Positions 35,136-43,892 of a DNA stretch of 64,000 nucleotides are shown here, in pieces. Position numbers and translations under genes: made by a program. The DNA comes from Pseudomonadota bacterium (GTDB taxonomy: Bacteria > Desulfobacterota > Desulfarculia > Desulfarculales > Desulfarculaceae), in contig JAHIQI010000066.1 of assembly GCA_018902755.1 (NCBI GenBank), positions 23,481-87,480 on the forward strand. Reading direction: 5' to 3'. How positions within the stretch are numbered: the first letter of the stretch is position 1; every line of letters starts with the position of its first letter. The notes beneath the pieces are model-generated. The model ran no database searches and was not told where the DNA came from. It was given only the letters and a program-made list of their open reading frames with translations.

Positions 35136-35867
35136 TTACCACTTGCGTCCTTTTGGCCCCGACCATTTGCGCAACAACAAATACATGGCGCCCGCTCCGC
35201 CGTCGATAGCCCGCGCGGTGCAAAAAGCCAGCACCTTGCGGGCGAAACGCTTGTGCTCCAGCCAGGCGGCCAGGCCCTGTTTGAGTACCGGCACCCCGCC
35301 GGGCGAGCCCTTGCCCCGGCCGTGCACCAGAAGGACATGCCTGAGGCCCCGCGCCGCCGCGCTGTCCACGAAGTCGGCCACCTCGCCCTGGGCGTCGCTG
35401 AGGCCCAGGCCGTGCAGGTCCAGGTGGTCCTGGATGGGAAAGGCCCCCTGGGCCAGGCGCTCCATCAGCTCCGGCCCCACCCCCACCGCCTGGCCGCTGA
35501 GGTACTCGTCGCTCATGCGCAGGTCGAAATCAGCCGTGCCGCTGATCAGCTCGGCCAGGTGGGCCATCACCTCCAGCTCCTCGTCCACCGCCTGGCCTAT
35601 GTTGGCCGGGTTGGGGGGTGGGGCCTTGGGAACGGGGCGCTGGTCGCCGGGAAGCTGGTCCACCCCGGACATGGCCATGGCGAACAGGGCATCTTCGTCC
35701 TCGGCGGGAGCCTCCTTCTTTTGGGGCGGGGGAGGCGCGGGGGGCGCGGCCTGAGGCTTGGCGGTCTTCTTCAGCTCCTTGCCCAGGGCGGCGAAGGGCG
35801 AATTGAAGGCCTGCTCCTTGGGGGCAGGGGCAGGGGAGGCGGCTTTTTTCTTTTTCTTCTTGGCCAT
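35136..35867 (-). CDS. Smr-domain protein
   Basis: 243 aa. The Lys-rich start (AKKKKKK) and a Pro/Ala-rich disordered stretch (~10-90) precede a C-terminal Smr domain (~150-243) with the motifs LDLHGL, HGRGKGS and the glycine-rich GGAGAMYLLLRK. Smr domains are nucleic-acid-binding or nuclease modules found alone or on MutS2. The substrate here is unknown. Confidence 0.9.
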   Translation of the reverse strand: MAKKKKKKAASPAPAPKEQAFNSPFAALGKELKKTAKPQAAPPAPPPPQKKEAPAEDEDALFAMAMSGVDQLPGDQRPVPKAPPPNPANIGQAVDEELEVMAHLAELISGTADFDLRMSDEYLSGQAVGVGPELMERLAQGAFPIQDHLDLHGLGLSDAQGEVADFVDSAAARGLRHVLLVHGRGKGSPGGVPVLKQGLAAWLEHKRFARKVLAFCTARAIDGGAGAMYLLLRKWSGPKGRKW

Positions 35868-35972
35868 GGTTCAACTATAGCCCTTGGCCGGGGAGCGCGC
35901 CAAATCCTCGACATACCCCCGCTCCTCGGCTACATTGAGAACCAGCCAAAAACCACCAGCGAGGAGCGAGAC

Positions 35973-36599
35973 ATGGCCCGGGTGGACGATTATCAAAAAA
36001 GCTTTGACCTGGCCGCCGAGGAGCTGGACCAGCGCGACTGGGCCGAGGTTGCCCGGCGGGCCGGAGCCACGGCGGCGGACGACGCAAGCTATCTGGAGAT
36101 GAACTACCTGGGCCGCCCGGTGCGGGTAAGCGCCCCGCCCATCACGGTGAGCGCCCTGGACGACGGCCCGGAGATCCCCCTGGCCGAGCAGGCCTTGATC
36201 CTGCACTACCTGGTGAAGGCCGACGGCACCGTGCCCAGCGGCGAGTGGATCACCTACCGCGAGGTGGAGGCGGGCGAGTTCTACTGGTCGGCTTTCGTGA
36301 AAAGGGCCAAGGCCCCCCTGGTGGGCTTTTTCGGCGAGCGGCCCGAGCTCTTGACTGAGCTGGCCCCCCTGGTGGGCGGCGAGGGGCCGGGCGAGACCGG
36401 CGACGCCTCGGTGATCGTGCGCGCCTTCCCCATGGTGCCCATCCAGCTGGTGCTGTGGGCCGGGGACGAAGAGTTCCCGCCGGACGGCAATCTGCTCTTT
36501 GACCGCACCATCGGCCGCTACCTCTCCACCGAGGACATCGCCCTCACCGCGGGCATGCCCATCTATAAGATGATGGCCCTGTCGCACCAAAGGGGCTGA
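35973..36599 (+). CDS. DUF3786 domain protein
   Basis: 208 aa from the ATG at 35973 (GAGGAG upstream). The sequence QALILHYLVKADGTVPSGEW, ITYREVEAGEFYWSAFVKR, PIQLVLWAGDEEFPPDGNLL, and the ending SHQRG is recognisable as DUF3786, common in anaerobes and often near corrinoid or CO dehydrogenase genes. A CooC gene lies 1 kb downstream, in line with that. Biochemical role unknown. Confidence 0.85.
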   Translation: MARVDDYQKSFDLAAEELDQRDWAEVARRAGATAADDASYLEMNYLGRPVRVSAPPITVSALDDGPEIPLAEQALILHYLVKADGTVPSGEWITYREVEAGEFYWSAFVKRAKAPLVGFFGERPELLTELAPLVGGEGPGETGDASVIVRAFPMVPIQLVLWAGDEEFPPDGNLLFDRTIGRYLSTEDIALTAGMPIYKMMALSHQRG

Positions 36600-36654
36600 C
36601 CTCGCTCCGGCGCGCAGCCGACAACGCCGCCATGCGGGGTCTGGCGAAGCCACT

Positions 36655-36775
36655 CGGCACAGCCAGACGCCGCAGGGCAAGGCGGCAGGCGAACGAGGGA
36701 CGCAGGGGTAGTAGACCTACCCCGAGGACCGAGTGACGCCGACAACGCCGCCATGCGGGGCCTGGCGAAGCCGGT
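36655..36775 (+). repeat. Long foldback repeat (family 2), copy 6, tandem unit 1
   Basis: 121-bp unit from CGGCACAGCCAGACGCCGCA through the central hairpin GGGGTAG-tagac-CTACCCC to CTGGCGAAGCCG. A right-half fragment precedes it at ~36609-36648. The next unit follows directly. Confidence 0.88.
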
Positions 36776-36893
36776 CGGCACAGCCAGGGAGTGCCAGGCA
36801 AGGCGGAAACGAGCGAGGGACGCAGGGGTAGTAGACCTACCCCGAGGACCGAGCGATGTTGACAACGCAGCATGGCGCTTCCCGGCGAAGCCG
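36776..36893 (+). repeat. Long foldback repeat (family 2), copy 7, tandem unit 2
   Basis: 118-bp unit in direct tandem with the previous one, starting CGGCACAGCCAGGGAGTGCC and ending TTCCCGGCGAAGCCG. It carries the same central hairpin GGGGTAG-tagac-CTACCCC. Confidence 0.88.
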
Positions 36894-36898
36894 AAAGG

Positions 36899-36928
36899 TC
36901 GGCCCCCCGGTGTTAACCAGGGGGCCGA
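36899..36928 (+). other. Strong intergenic hairpin
   Basis: TCGGCCCCC-cGGTgttaACCa-GGGGGCCGA, a 9-bp stem plus an inner 3-bp stem, without a T tract. It directly follows the tandem repeats. The remaining ~370 nt to 37304 hold the palindrome at 37118 and no recognisable gene. Confidence 0.6.
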
Positions 36929-37117
36929 TGCCAGGGAGGGGGGGAGAGAAGAAAAGTGAGCGGCTCGGTTGCAGGCCCGGAGGTCTTGGCTGGGTCAAAG
37001 CCGGAGAGTCGGGGCTTGGCAGGCGTTCATCGCCTTGAGGTTGCAGCGGCCTTCCCGCTCATGTCTTTAGCTTATTGCAGAGACCGTGCCTAGCGGGCCG
37101 TCGGTAAGCAACCGTTG

Positions 37118-37139
37118 TTATTACAGTCACTTGTGATAA
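37118..37139. promoter_or_regulatory. Candidate operator upstream of the [2Fe-2S]-cooC operon
   Basis: TTATTACA-gtcact-TGTGATAA, a 22-bp inverted repeat with one mismatch between arms. It lies ~165 nt before the gene at 37305. The spacing and dyad resemble CRP/FNR-superfamily sites, but the half-site does not match a consensus I can name. Confidence 0.45.
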
Positions 37140-37304
37140 TGGCCCGGAGTGGGGTGCCCGGCGCGATGCATAAATAAGTGGCGGCTGGGGGGGCAAACGC
37201 ACAACCTTTACCCACCAGGCCCTCCGTTTGCATTCCCCGGATAAGGACCTACAGTATTAGATAGCGGCGTTGAGCCGCATATTTTTGCCGACCGGGAGAA
37301 GAGC

Positions 37305-37613
37305 ATGAGCGGCGAACACGAACACCACGAAAGCTGTGGTTGCGGCTGCGGCTGCGGCGACAACACACCCCTGGACACCGAGTTGGCCCGGCGCTGGCGC
37401 GAGGCCCCGGACGATGAGGCGGTGTGCCCCTGCTCCGGGGTGGACAAGGGCGCGGTAAAGGCGGCCATCGCCGCCGGGGCTTACACCGCGCCCCTGGTCA
37501 AGGCCATGACCGGCGTGGGCCGGGAGGCGGGCTGCCGCCAGAGGCGGGAGTGCTCGGCCGACCTGGAGGTGCTGGTGGCCCTGTACGCGGGCGAACGAGT
37601 GAGTTTTTGTTGA
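37305..37613 (+). CDS. BFD-like [2Fe-2S]-binding protein
   Basis: 102 aa. The Cys/His-rich N-terminus (EHEHHESCGCGCGCG) could bind metal. The rest (VCPCSGVDKGAVKAAIAAGA, then GCRQRREC) has the four cysteines of BFD-like [2Fe-2S] domains (CxC ... C-x5-C spacing). The gene lies 46 nt upstream of cooC, so a role in metal or cluster delivery to CO dehydrogenase is an inference from context. Confidence 0.78.
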   Translation: MSGEHEHHESCGCGCGCGDNTPLDTELARRWREAPDDEAVCPCSGVDKGAVKAAIAAGAYTAPLVKAMTGVGREAGCRQRRECSADLEVLVALYAGERVSFC

Positions 37614-37659
37614 AATCACCGGCAGCAAGCCGGACCCTTTTAGCCATTCGAGGTGAGCG

Positions 37660-38436
37660 ATGAAGATTGCGGTAAGCGGTAAAGGCGGCGTGGGCAAGAC
37701 CACCTTCTCGGCCATGCTGGCCCGGTCCCTGGCCGAAAAGGGCCTCAAGGTGCTGGCGGTGGACGCCGACCCCGACGCCAACCTGGGCCAGGCCCTGGGC
37801 TTCCCGGACTACCAGAAGCTGGTGCCGGTGAGCGAAATGAAGTCGCTCATCGCCGAGCGCACCAACAGCGACGGGGAGAACTGGGGCACCTACTTCAAGC
37901 TCAACCCCACGGTGAACGACCTGCCCGAAAAGCTCAGCGTGGAGCACCAGGGGGTGCGCCTGATGGTCATGGGCACGGTGAAAAAGGGCGGCGGCGGCTG
38001 CATCTGCCCGGCCTCCACCATGCTCAAGGCACTCATGGCCCACCTGGTGCTTCTCAGCAAGGAGGTCTTGATCCTGGACATGGAGGCGGGCCTGGAGCAC
38101 CTGGGCCGGGGCACCAGCCAGGGGGTGGACTTCCTCATCGTGGTGGTGGAGCCCGGGCGGCGCTCGGTGGACACCGCCGAGCACATCAAGCAGCTGGCCG
38201 GGGACATCGGCCTGACCAAGGTCTTGATCGTGGGCAACAAGATCCGCTCCGACAAGGACGAGGAGTACCTGAAGGACACCCTCAAGGGCTTCGACTTCCT
38301 GGGCTTCATGCGCTACGATGAACAGATCATCGAGGCGGACATGGAGGCCAAGTGCCCCACCGACGTGGCCATGAACTCCAAGGCCGCGGTGACGGCCATG
38401 GCCGACAGCCTCATCGCCAGGTCCGAGGCCAAATAA
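37660..38436 (+). CDS. cooC: CO dehydrogenase maturation ATPase CooC (copy 1)
   Basis: 258 aa MinD/ParA-type ATPase. The deviant Walker A is GKGGVGKTT (7-15), switch I is DADPDANLG, and the CxC motif GCICPA (C114, C116) is the metal-binding and dimerisation motif of CooC. CooC inserts nickel into the C-cluster of Ni-CODH. Walker B-like LILDMEAGLEHLGRG matches CooC. A second paralog lies at 61781. Confidence 0.93.
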   Translation: MKIAVSGKGGVGKTTFSAMLARSLAEKGLKVLAVDADPDANLGQALGFPDYQKLVPVSEMKSLIAERTNSDGENWGTYFKLNPTVNDLPEKLSVEHQGVRLMVMGTVKKGGGGCICPASTMLKALMAHLVLLSKEVLILDMEAGLEHLGRGTSQGVDFLIVVVEPGRRSVDTAEHIKQLAGDIGLTKVLIVGNKIRSDKDEEYLKDTLKGFDFLGFMRYDEQIIEADMEAKCPTDVAMNSKAAVTAMADSLIARSEAK

Positions 38437-38446
38437 GCTCTTTCCC

Positions 38447-38486
38447 GTGCCCGCCGCCCCTCTCCGGGCGGCGGGCACGCTTTTCC
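38447..38486 (+). terminator. Rho-independent terminator after cooC
   Basis: Perfect 13-bp stem GTGCCCGCCGCCC/GGGCGGCGGGCAC, 6-nt loop, followed by GCTTTTCCC. Confidence 0.9.
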
Positions 38487-38565
38487 CGCCCCTTGCCCCA
38501 CCGTCCGGCGTGGGCTATATTTATCCCAGATTACGCAGAGTTAACTTACATTTTTGTAGGAAGCC

Positions 38566-38997
38566 GTGCCCGAAGCCGAGCTGATATTCTTCTACGGCAC
38601 CCTGATGCTGCCCTATCCCACCCTGGAGCGCCTGGGGGTGGAGCGCATGCTGGCCTACCAGGGCTGGGACGCCGTGGCCGGGCGGCTCTATAGCCTGGGC
38701 CGCTACCCCGCCCTCACCCTGGGGCCGGGCTCGGTGCGCGGCCAGGTGTTTCAGATGCTGGACCCGGCGGCCCTGGCGGTGCTGGACCGCTTCGAGGACT
38801 ACCGCCCCGACGACCCGAACGGCTCGGAATATATGCGCAAGCTCCTGCCCCTCACCGGGCGCGAGGCCTCGGCCTGGGTCTACGTGTTCAACCGCCCCAC
38901 CGATGGCCTGCCCCCGCTGGCGGGCGGTGACTGGGCCGCCCTTCAGGGGCAACCCCAGGCTTGGGATGACTTTTTCGCCTCCCGCACAGTAGAATAG
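38566..38997 (+). CDS. Gamma-glutamylcyclotransferase-like protein
   Basis: 143 aa from a GTG. The BtrG/GGCT fold is marked by FFYGTLMLPYPTLERLG near the N-terminus and the catalytic Glu in LDRFEDYRPDD. Members cleave gamma-glutamyl-amine or gamma-glutamyl amino acids to 5-oxoproline. The substrate cannot be deduced here. Confidence 0.85.
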   Translation: MPEAELIFFYGTLMLPYPTLERLGVERMLAYQGWDAVAGRLYSLGRYPALTLGPGSVRGQVFQMLDPAALAVLDRFEDYRPDDPNGSEYMRKLLPLTGREASAWVYVFNRPTDGLPPLAGGDWAALQGQPQAWDDFFASRTVE

Positions 38998-39022
38998 AGC
39001 CCGCACTTCTCAAACTCGGCGG

Positions 39023-40541
39023 GTGGTGTTGTTCAAACGCATTTTGAAGTATCTGTCGCTGCTGGTGGCCGCCCTGGTCCTGGCCTGGCTGGTGGTGTAC
39101 CTGGCGGGCTGGAGCATCCCCGCCGGGTTTCCTGCGGGCGGGCCTCAGCGATGAGCTCAACCAGGACCTGGCCCCCCTGCGCCTGACCCTGGAAGGCCCC
39201 ATCCGCCTGACTCCCACCTTGACCCCCACCGTGAGCATGTCCGGGATCAAGGTGGTGCGCCCCAACCCCAAGCTGCCGGTAATCACCCTGGGCTGCCTGA
39301 GCATCAAGGTGTCCCTGGTCTCGCTGCTGCACGGCGATGTGAACCTGGAAAACGTGACCGTACGCGACCTGCGCGTGCCCCTGGCCCCGGAGCCGGGGCG
39401 CAAACAGGAAGCGGCCCTGCATTTTTCCCAGATCTCGGGCCGCCTGCTCATCTCCGGAGAACAGGCCAGCCTGGAGAACCTGGTGCTGCGCCAGGAGCAC
39501 AGCATCCTCACCGGCCGGATGACCCTGGACACCAAGCCCGATCCGGTCAAGCTGGTCATCCACCTGCAATCGCCCCAGGTCGACCTGGACAGCCTGTCCC
39601 ACATGGTGGCCCTGGAGGACGCCGGTTCAAGCTCCGGGCCACAGCGGCGGCGCGCCATGCTGTCCACCATGGACACCGTGGTGGAGCGGGCCATGAAAAT
39701 GGTGCAGGGCGAGCTGGTCTTGAAGACCGACCGGGTGCGCTGGAGGGGCGAAACCACGGGAAAGGGCGAGCTGCGCATAACCGCCAAGAACCGCCGCCTG
39801 ACCATCGAGCGCCTGGAGCTGGAGCCGCCGGGAGGCAAAATTCATTTGCGCAACGCCATCTGGCCGGTGGGCAAGGAGCTGGGCTCCAACCTGGAGATGG
39901 AGGTGCGCAACTTCTCCTACGGCTTCCTCACCCGGGAGACGCCCAGCTCACCCATGCGCTCCCAAGGGGTGTTGTCCCTGCACCTGTCCCTGGCCTCCCA
40001 GGCCCCCAGGGTGAGCGATCTTCTGGGCAAGGCCGACGGGATGTTCCAGGTGGGGGTGTGGCCCAAGGATCTAAAAACCGCCTCCTTCGACCTTTGGGTG
40101 GCCAACCTGCTGTTCGCCTTCCTGGATATCCTGGCCAAGAAAACCGCCTCCCAGGTGAACTGCGCGGTGGGAAATTTTGTCATGCAAAAGGGCCTGATGA
40201 CCAGCAAGGAGTTGATCATCGACACCAGCAAGGTCAGGGTAAAGGGCGAGGCCAAGCTCAACTTCGCCAATCGCACCATCTCGGTGCACCTGGAGCCCCG
40301 GGCCAAGCAGCCCCAGTTTTTCAACCTGGAGACGCCCATCCGCATCAGCGGCACCTTTGACCAGGCCTCGGCCGGGGTGAGCCCCGGCGGGCTGTTGGGC
40401 TCGGTGATCAACTTCGCCACCAGCCCGGTGTTCGCCCCCCTGCGCCGCCTGTTCGGCGACACCCTGCCCGAAGCTGGCAAGGACGTCTGCCGCAGCCCCC
40501 AAACCTGGCCCCCGGCCGCCGACACCGCCGAAGACAAATAG
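39023..40541 (+). pseudogene. AsmA-like envelope protein with an apparent +1 frameshift
   Basis: The N-terminal part begins at GTG 39023 or 39026: a short basic start and one membrane helix (YLSLLVAALVLAWLVVYLAG). At GGGTTTCC (39125-39132) the frame closes at TGA a few codons later. Skipping one T gives FLRAGLSDELNQDLAPLRLT, which joins the long downstream frame (MTPTVSMSGIKVVRPNPKLP to 40541). That part is a beta-rich AsmA/TamB-type protein. Without correction, the downstream frame can start only at about 39219 and lacks the membrane anchor. A sequencing error or a real mutation is equally possible. Confidence 0.72.
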
Positions 40542-40662
40542 CCGTCCCGTTTTTGCCTCCTCATTGCGGGCAGTTGAGCCTATAATGAAAGATGCAAAAG
40601 CATCTCGCCGCGATGGCAAAGGTTGTTCTCGCCTAATCTGCCCCTAGCGCGAGAGGAGCGCC

Positions 40663-42009
40663 GTGGATCTGAGCCTAGACATCCGCACCCTCTTGAGCGC
40701 CCTAACCGTGGCGTCTTCCTGCCTGGCCGTGGCCATGGTCTTTTTCTCCTTTACCCAAAAGACCTATGACGGCTTCCGCGACTGGACCAAAGGAACCGTT
40801 CTCCTGGCGCTAGGCTACATGCTCTTCATGTTGCGCGGGGTGATCCCTGATTTGCTTTCGGTGTTGGGGGCCAACCTGACCTTCACCGCCGGAGCAACCT
40901 ATCTGGTCGTGGGCACCCGCCGTTTCCTGGGCCTGACTCCCCAAAGGCACCTTCTTTGGTTCGTCCCCACACTTTCTCTGATCTGGCTGGGATTTTTCTA
41001 TTGGGTGCATCCCAGCCCTTCTTGGCGCGGTTTGGTGGTAGCGCTGGCCTGCTTGCTCATGGGCGCTTATGCGGCCGGCCTTCTACTGCTCCACTCTCCG
41101 GAACGCCGCCGCCTCCTCTACATGGGCACCGGCCTGATGCTGGCTTTGCTGGGCCTCAGCGGCCTGGCCAGGGCGGTGATTTTGATGGTCATAGCGCCGG
41201 AGCACAAATTACTGGCCAGCAACTGGGCCCTCGCCGGCTATTTTATGGCGGCCCTTATCGCCCAGCTTTTCTGGACCGTGGGCTTTTTGCTCATGAACAG
41301 TGAGCGCCTGAGAAACGATCTCAACCAATCCCGCTCCCAACTGGCGGCGTTGGTGGAAAACCAGCGCAAGATTTTGGACTTTCTGCCTGACCCCACCTGG
41401 GTGGTGGACAGCCAGGGCCGCGTGTCGCACTGGAACCAGGCCATGGAGCGCCTCACCGGGGTCCCCGCCGCCCGGGTCTTGGGCAAGGGCGATTATGAGC
41501 ACGCCTTGCCCCTGTACGGTGAGCGGCGGCCCTGCCTCATCGACCTGATGCTCAAGCACGATCCCGAGTGGGAAGGGCGCTACCAGAATCTGGAGCACCG
41601 GGGGAACACGCTGGCGACCTCGGAGTTCTTCATGTCCGAACTGGGTGAGGCCGGGCTTTACGTGGCCGCCTCGGCCACCTGCCTGTTGGATGATCAGGGC
41701 CAGGTGTCCGGGGCCATCGAGACCCTGCGCGACGTTTCCGAGGCCAAGCGCAACCAGCAGGAGCGCGAGAAGCTGATCGACGAGCTCACCGCCGCCCTGG
41801 CCAAGGTGCAGACCCTCAAGGGGCTCATCCCCATCTGCTCCCACTGCAAGAGCATCCGCCGCGACGAGGGCTATTGGGAGCAGCTGGAAACCTTCTTCTC
41901 CGAGCACGCCGAGGTGGAGTTCAGCCACGGCATCTGCCCCGACTGCCTGGAAAAATATTACCGGGAATTCAAGAACAGCCCCTCGAAGTTGGACCACCCC
42001 GAGGGGTAG
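40663..42009 (+). CDS. Membrane sensor with PAS domain and C-terminal Cys module
   Basis: 448 aa from a GTG. About seven membrane helices fill residues 10-215 (LLWFVPTLSLIWLGFFYWVH, ALIAQLFWTVGFLLMNSERL). A short coiled coil and a PAS domain (ILDFLPDPTWVVDSQGRVSH) follow at ~235-370. The C-terminus has LKGLIPICSHCKSIRRDEGY and HGICPDCLEKYY, a CxxC...CxxC module common behind PAS and receiver domains in deltaproteobacteria. No kinase, cyclase or methyl-accepting domain is present, so the output is unknown. Its TAG stop abuts the next gene's stop exactly (TAGCTA). Confidence 0.83.
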   Translation: MDLSLDIRTLLSALTVASSCLAVAMVFFSFTQKTYDGFRDWTKGTVLLALGYMLFMLRGVIPDLLSVLGANLTFTAGATYLVVGTRRFLGLTPQRHLLWFVPTLSLIWLGFFYWVHPSPSWRGLVVALACLLMGAYAAGLLLLHSPERRRLLYMGTGLMLALLGLSGLARAVILMVIAPEHKLLASNWALAGYFMAALIAQLFWTVGFLLMNSERLRNDLNQSRSQLAALVENQRKILDFLPDPTWVVDSQGRVSHWNQAMERLTGVPAARVLGKGDYEHALPLYGERRPCLIDLMLKHDPEWEGRYQNLEHRGNTLATSEFFMSELGEAGLYVAASATCLLDDQGQVSGAIETLRDVSEAKRNQQEREKLIDELTAALAKVQTLKGLIPICSHCKSIRRDEGYWEQLETFFSEHAEVEFSHGICPDCLEKYYREFKNSPSKLDHPEG

Positions 42010-42867
42010 CTAGGGAAGCGGGACCACCCCGATGACGTTGGGGAGAGCCCACTGACCGGTGTTGGCCTCGGTCTGCTCGGCCTTGGAGCCGAAGCTGCCC
42101 ACCACGCTGATCTCCCTGTCCCCGTCCTTGGCGTAGAGAGTGGCCTCGGGGCCGCCCTCCACGTACATGGCCGCGTGCAGCCCCAGGGGCAGGGCCAGCA
42201 GGCGCTTAACCATCTTGGGCATGGGGTAGACCTCCCGGCAGATCATCAACAGCACCCGGCCTTCACGGTCCTGGCCCACCATGGCGCTGGACCATTTCTG
42301 GTCCTCGCGCTTCCACAGGTTCTTTTTGTCCGGCGTGAACAATCTATAGTTCTGGATCAGGGTGCCGTAGCGGGCGCGGATATTGGCCAGGGGGGTCCGG
42401 GTGAGGTCGAACAGGCGCACCGGGGCCAGGCCTGGGGCCAGGGGGTCCAGGGCCAGCAGGGCGTTGTGCCCCTTGGCCGGGCGGGGGTTGTTCACGTAGC
42501 CTTTGATGAGCATCAGCCCCACGCTGGTGAGGTTGTCCTTCATGTACATGGAGGCGTTGATCACCGCAGTCAGCCCGAACTCGCGGCTCCACTCACGGGC
42601 GGTGCGGGCCTTGCCGCCGTGCTCTCCCGCGCAGAGCAGGCGCAGGGCGAAGCGGGCCGGGTCGATCCTGAGCACCACCAGTTCCGGTCGCGGCGCGGGG
42701 CCGGATGCCTCCAGGGCGAAGCGGGCCCCCTCCAGGCCTGGCCGCCAGCTCCGCCAGGGGCCGCCCGCCCATGAGGGCAGGGCCCAGGCCAATAGCAGGA
42801 ACAGGGCGCAAGGCAGCACCAGCGGCTGGAATTTGATTCCGCCGCCTACGGTGCGCCTAAGCTTCAT
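42010..42867 (-). CDS. Secreted phosphodiester glycosidase (NAGPA-like)
   Basis: 285 aa. A Sec signal or anchor (QPLVLPCALFLLLAWALPSW) precedes a phosphodiester glycosidase domain with family signatures LTAVINASMYMKDNLTSVGL, LIQNYRLF, WSSAMVGQDREGRVLL, and AAMYVEGGPEATLY. Such enzymes hydrolyse sugar-phosphodiester linkages; the substrate in the envelope is unknown. It follows gpsA by 14 nt, in the gyrA operon. Confidence 0.88.
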   Translation of the reverse strand: MKLRRTVGGGIKFQPLVLPCALFLLLAWALPSWAGGPWRSWRPGLEGARFALEASGPAPRPELVVLRIDPARFALRLLCAGEHGGKARTAREWSREFGLTAVINASMYMKDNLTSVGLMLIKGYVNNPRPAKGHNALLALDPLAPGLAPVRLFDLTRTPLANIRARYGTLIQNYRLFTPDKKNLWKREDQKWSSAMVGQDREGRVLLMICREVYPMPKMVKRLLALPLGLHAAMYVEGGPEATLYAKDGDREISVVGSFGSKAEQTEANTGQWALPNVIGVVPLP

Positions 42868-42881
42868 GGTCTGATCTTGGT

Positions 42882-43892
42882 TTAGTAGTGTTCCGGCTTG
42901 GGCTCGCGGGTCATCAGCTCGTGCAGGGCGTCCTCCGGATGGGTGCCCCGATAGATGACCCCTTCCACCGCCTCGATGATGGGCATCTCCACGCCCTTGC
43001 GCTGGGCCAGGGACAGGATGGTCCTGGTGTTTTTCACCCCCTCGGCCACTTGGCGCATGGAGGAGGTGATCTCCTCTATGGTCTCGCCCTTGGCCAGGCG
43101 GGTGCCCACGGTGCGGTTGCGGCTCAGCGAGCCGGTGCAGGTGAGCACCAGGTCACCCAGACCGGCCAGACCGGCCAGGGTGGCCAGGTCCGCCCCCAGG
43201 CTGAGCCCCAGACGGGTCATCTCGGCCAGGCCCCGGGTGATCATGGCGCTCATGGCGTTGTGGCCCAGCTCCAGGCCCGCCACCATGCCCGCGGCGATGG
43301 CCAGGGGGTTCTTGACCGCCCCGCCCAACTCCACGCCGATGATGTCGCTGCTGGTATAGACCCTGAAGCGCGGCCCGGCAAAGGCGGCCTGCACCGCCTG
43401 GGCCACCTCGGGGCGCCCGCTGGCCACGGTCACCGCGGTGGGGGCGCCGCCCGCCACCTCCTTGGCGAAGCTGGGACCGGACAGGGCGGCCAGATGGGCC
43501 TGGTGCTCCGGGGCCAGCACGTCGGCGGCCACCTGGCACATGGTGAAGCCGGTCTCGCCCTCGATGCCCTTGGAGCAGGCCACGATGTCGGCCTGGGCGG
43601 GCAGGTGGGGAGCGGCCTGGCCCAGCACGGCCCGGAAGACGTGGGTGGGCATCACCAGCACCACCAGCCCGGCCCCGGTGAGGGCCTGGGCCATGTCGCT
43701 GGCGCCCTTCAGCTCCGGGTGCAGCTTGAAGCCCGGCAGAAACACCGGGTTGGCGTGCTCCTCGTTTATGGCTTGGGCCACCTCGGGCTCGTAGGCCCAC
43801 AGGCGCACCTCGTGGCCCGCGCGGGCCAGGTGATCGGCCAAGGCCGTGCCCCAGGCGCCCGCCCCCACCACCGTCACCTTCAGCTTAGGCAT
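42882..43892 (-). CDS. gpsA: Glycerol-3-phosphate dehydrogenase [NAD(P)+]
   Basis: 336 aa. Makes sn-glycerol-3-phosphate from DHAP for phospholipid synthesis. The Rossmann motif VVGAGAWGTALADHLARAG is at residues 8-26, and the catalytic-region signatures LGGAVKNPLAIAAGMVAGLE and GLAGLGDLVLTCTGSLSRNR are intact. The start overlaps the gyrA 3' end by 8 nt. Confidence 0.97.
   Translation of the reverse strand: MPKLKVTVVGAGAWGTALADHLARAGHEVRLWAYEPEVAQAINEEHANPVFLPGFKLHPELKGASDMAQALTGAGLVVLVMPTHVFRAVLGQAAPHLPAQADIVACSKGIEGETGFTMCQVAADVLAPEHQAHLAALSGPSFAKEVAGGAPTAVTVASGRPEVAQAVQAAFAGPRFRVYTSSDIIGVELGGAVKNPLAIAAGMVAGLELGHNAMSAMITRGLAEMTRLGLSLGADLATLAGLAGLGDLVLTCTGSLSRNRTVGTRLAKGETIEEITSSMRQVAEGVKNTRTILSLAQRKGVEMPIIEAVEGVIYRGTHPEDALHELMTREPKPEHY

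Noticed and set aside
36655..36893. Tandem direct repeats as a CRISPR array
   Set aside because: Only two full ~120-bp units with no short spacers and no cas genes; the repeats are long palindromes.
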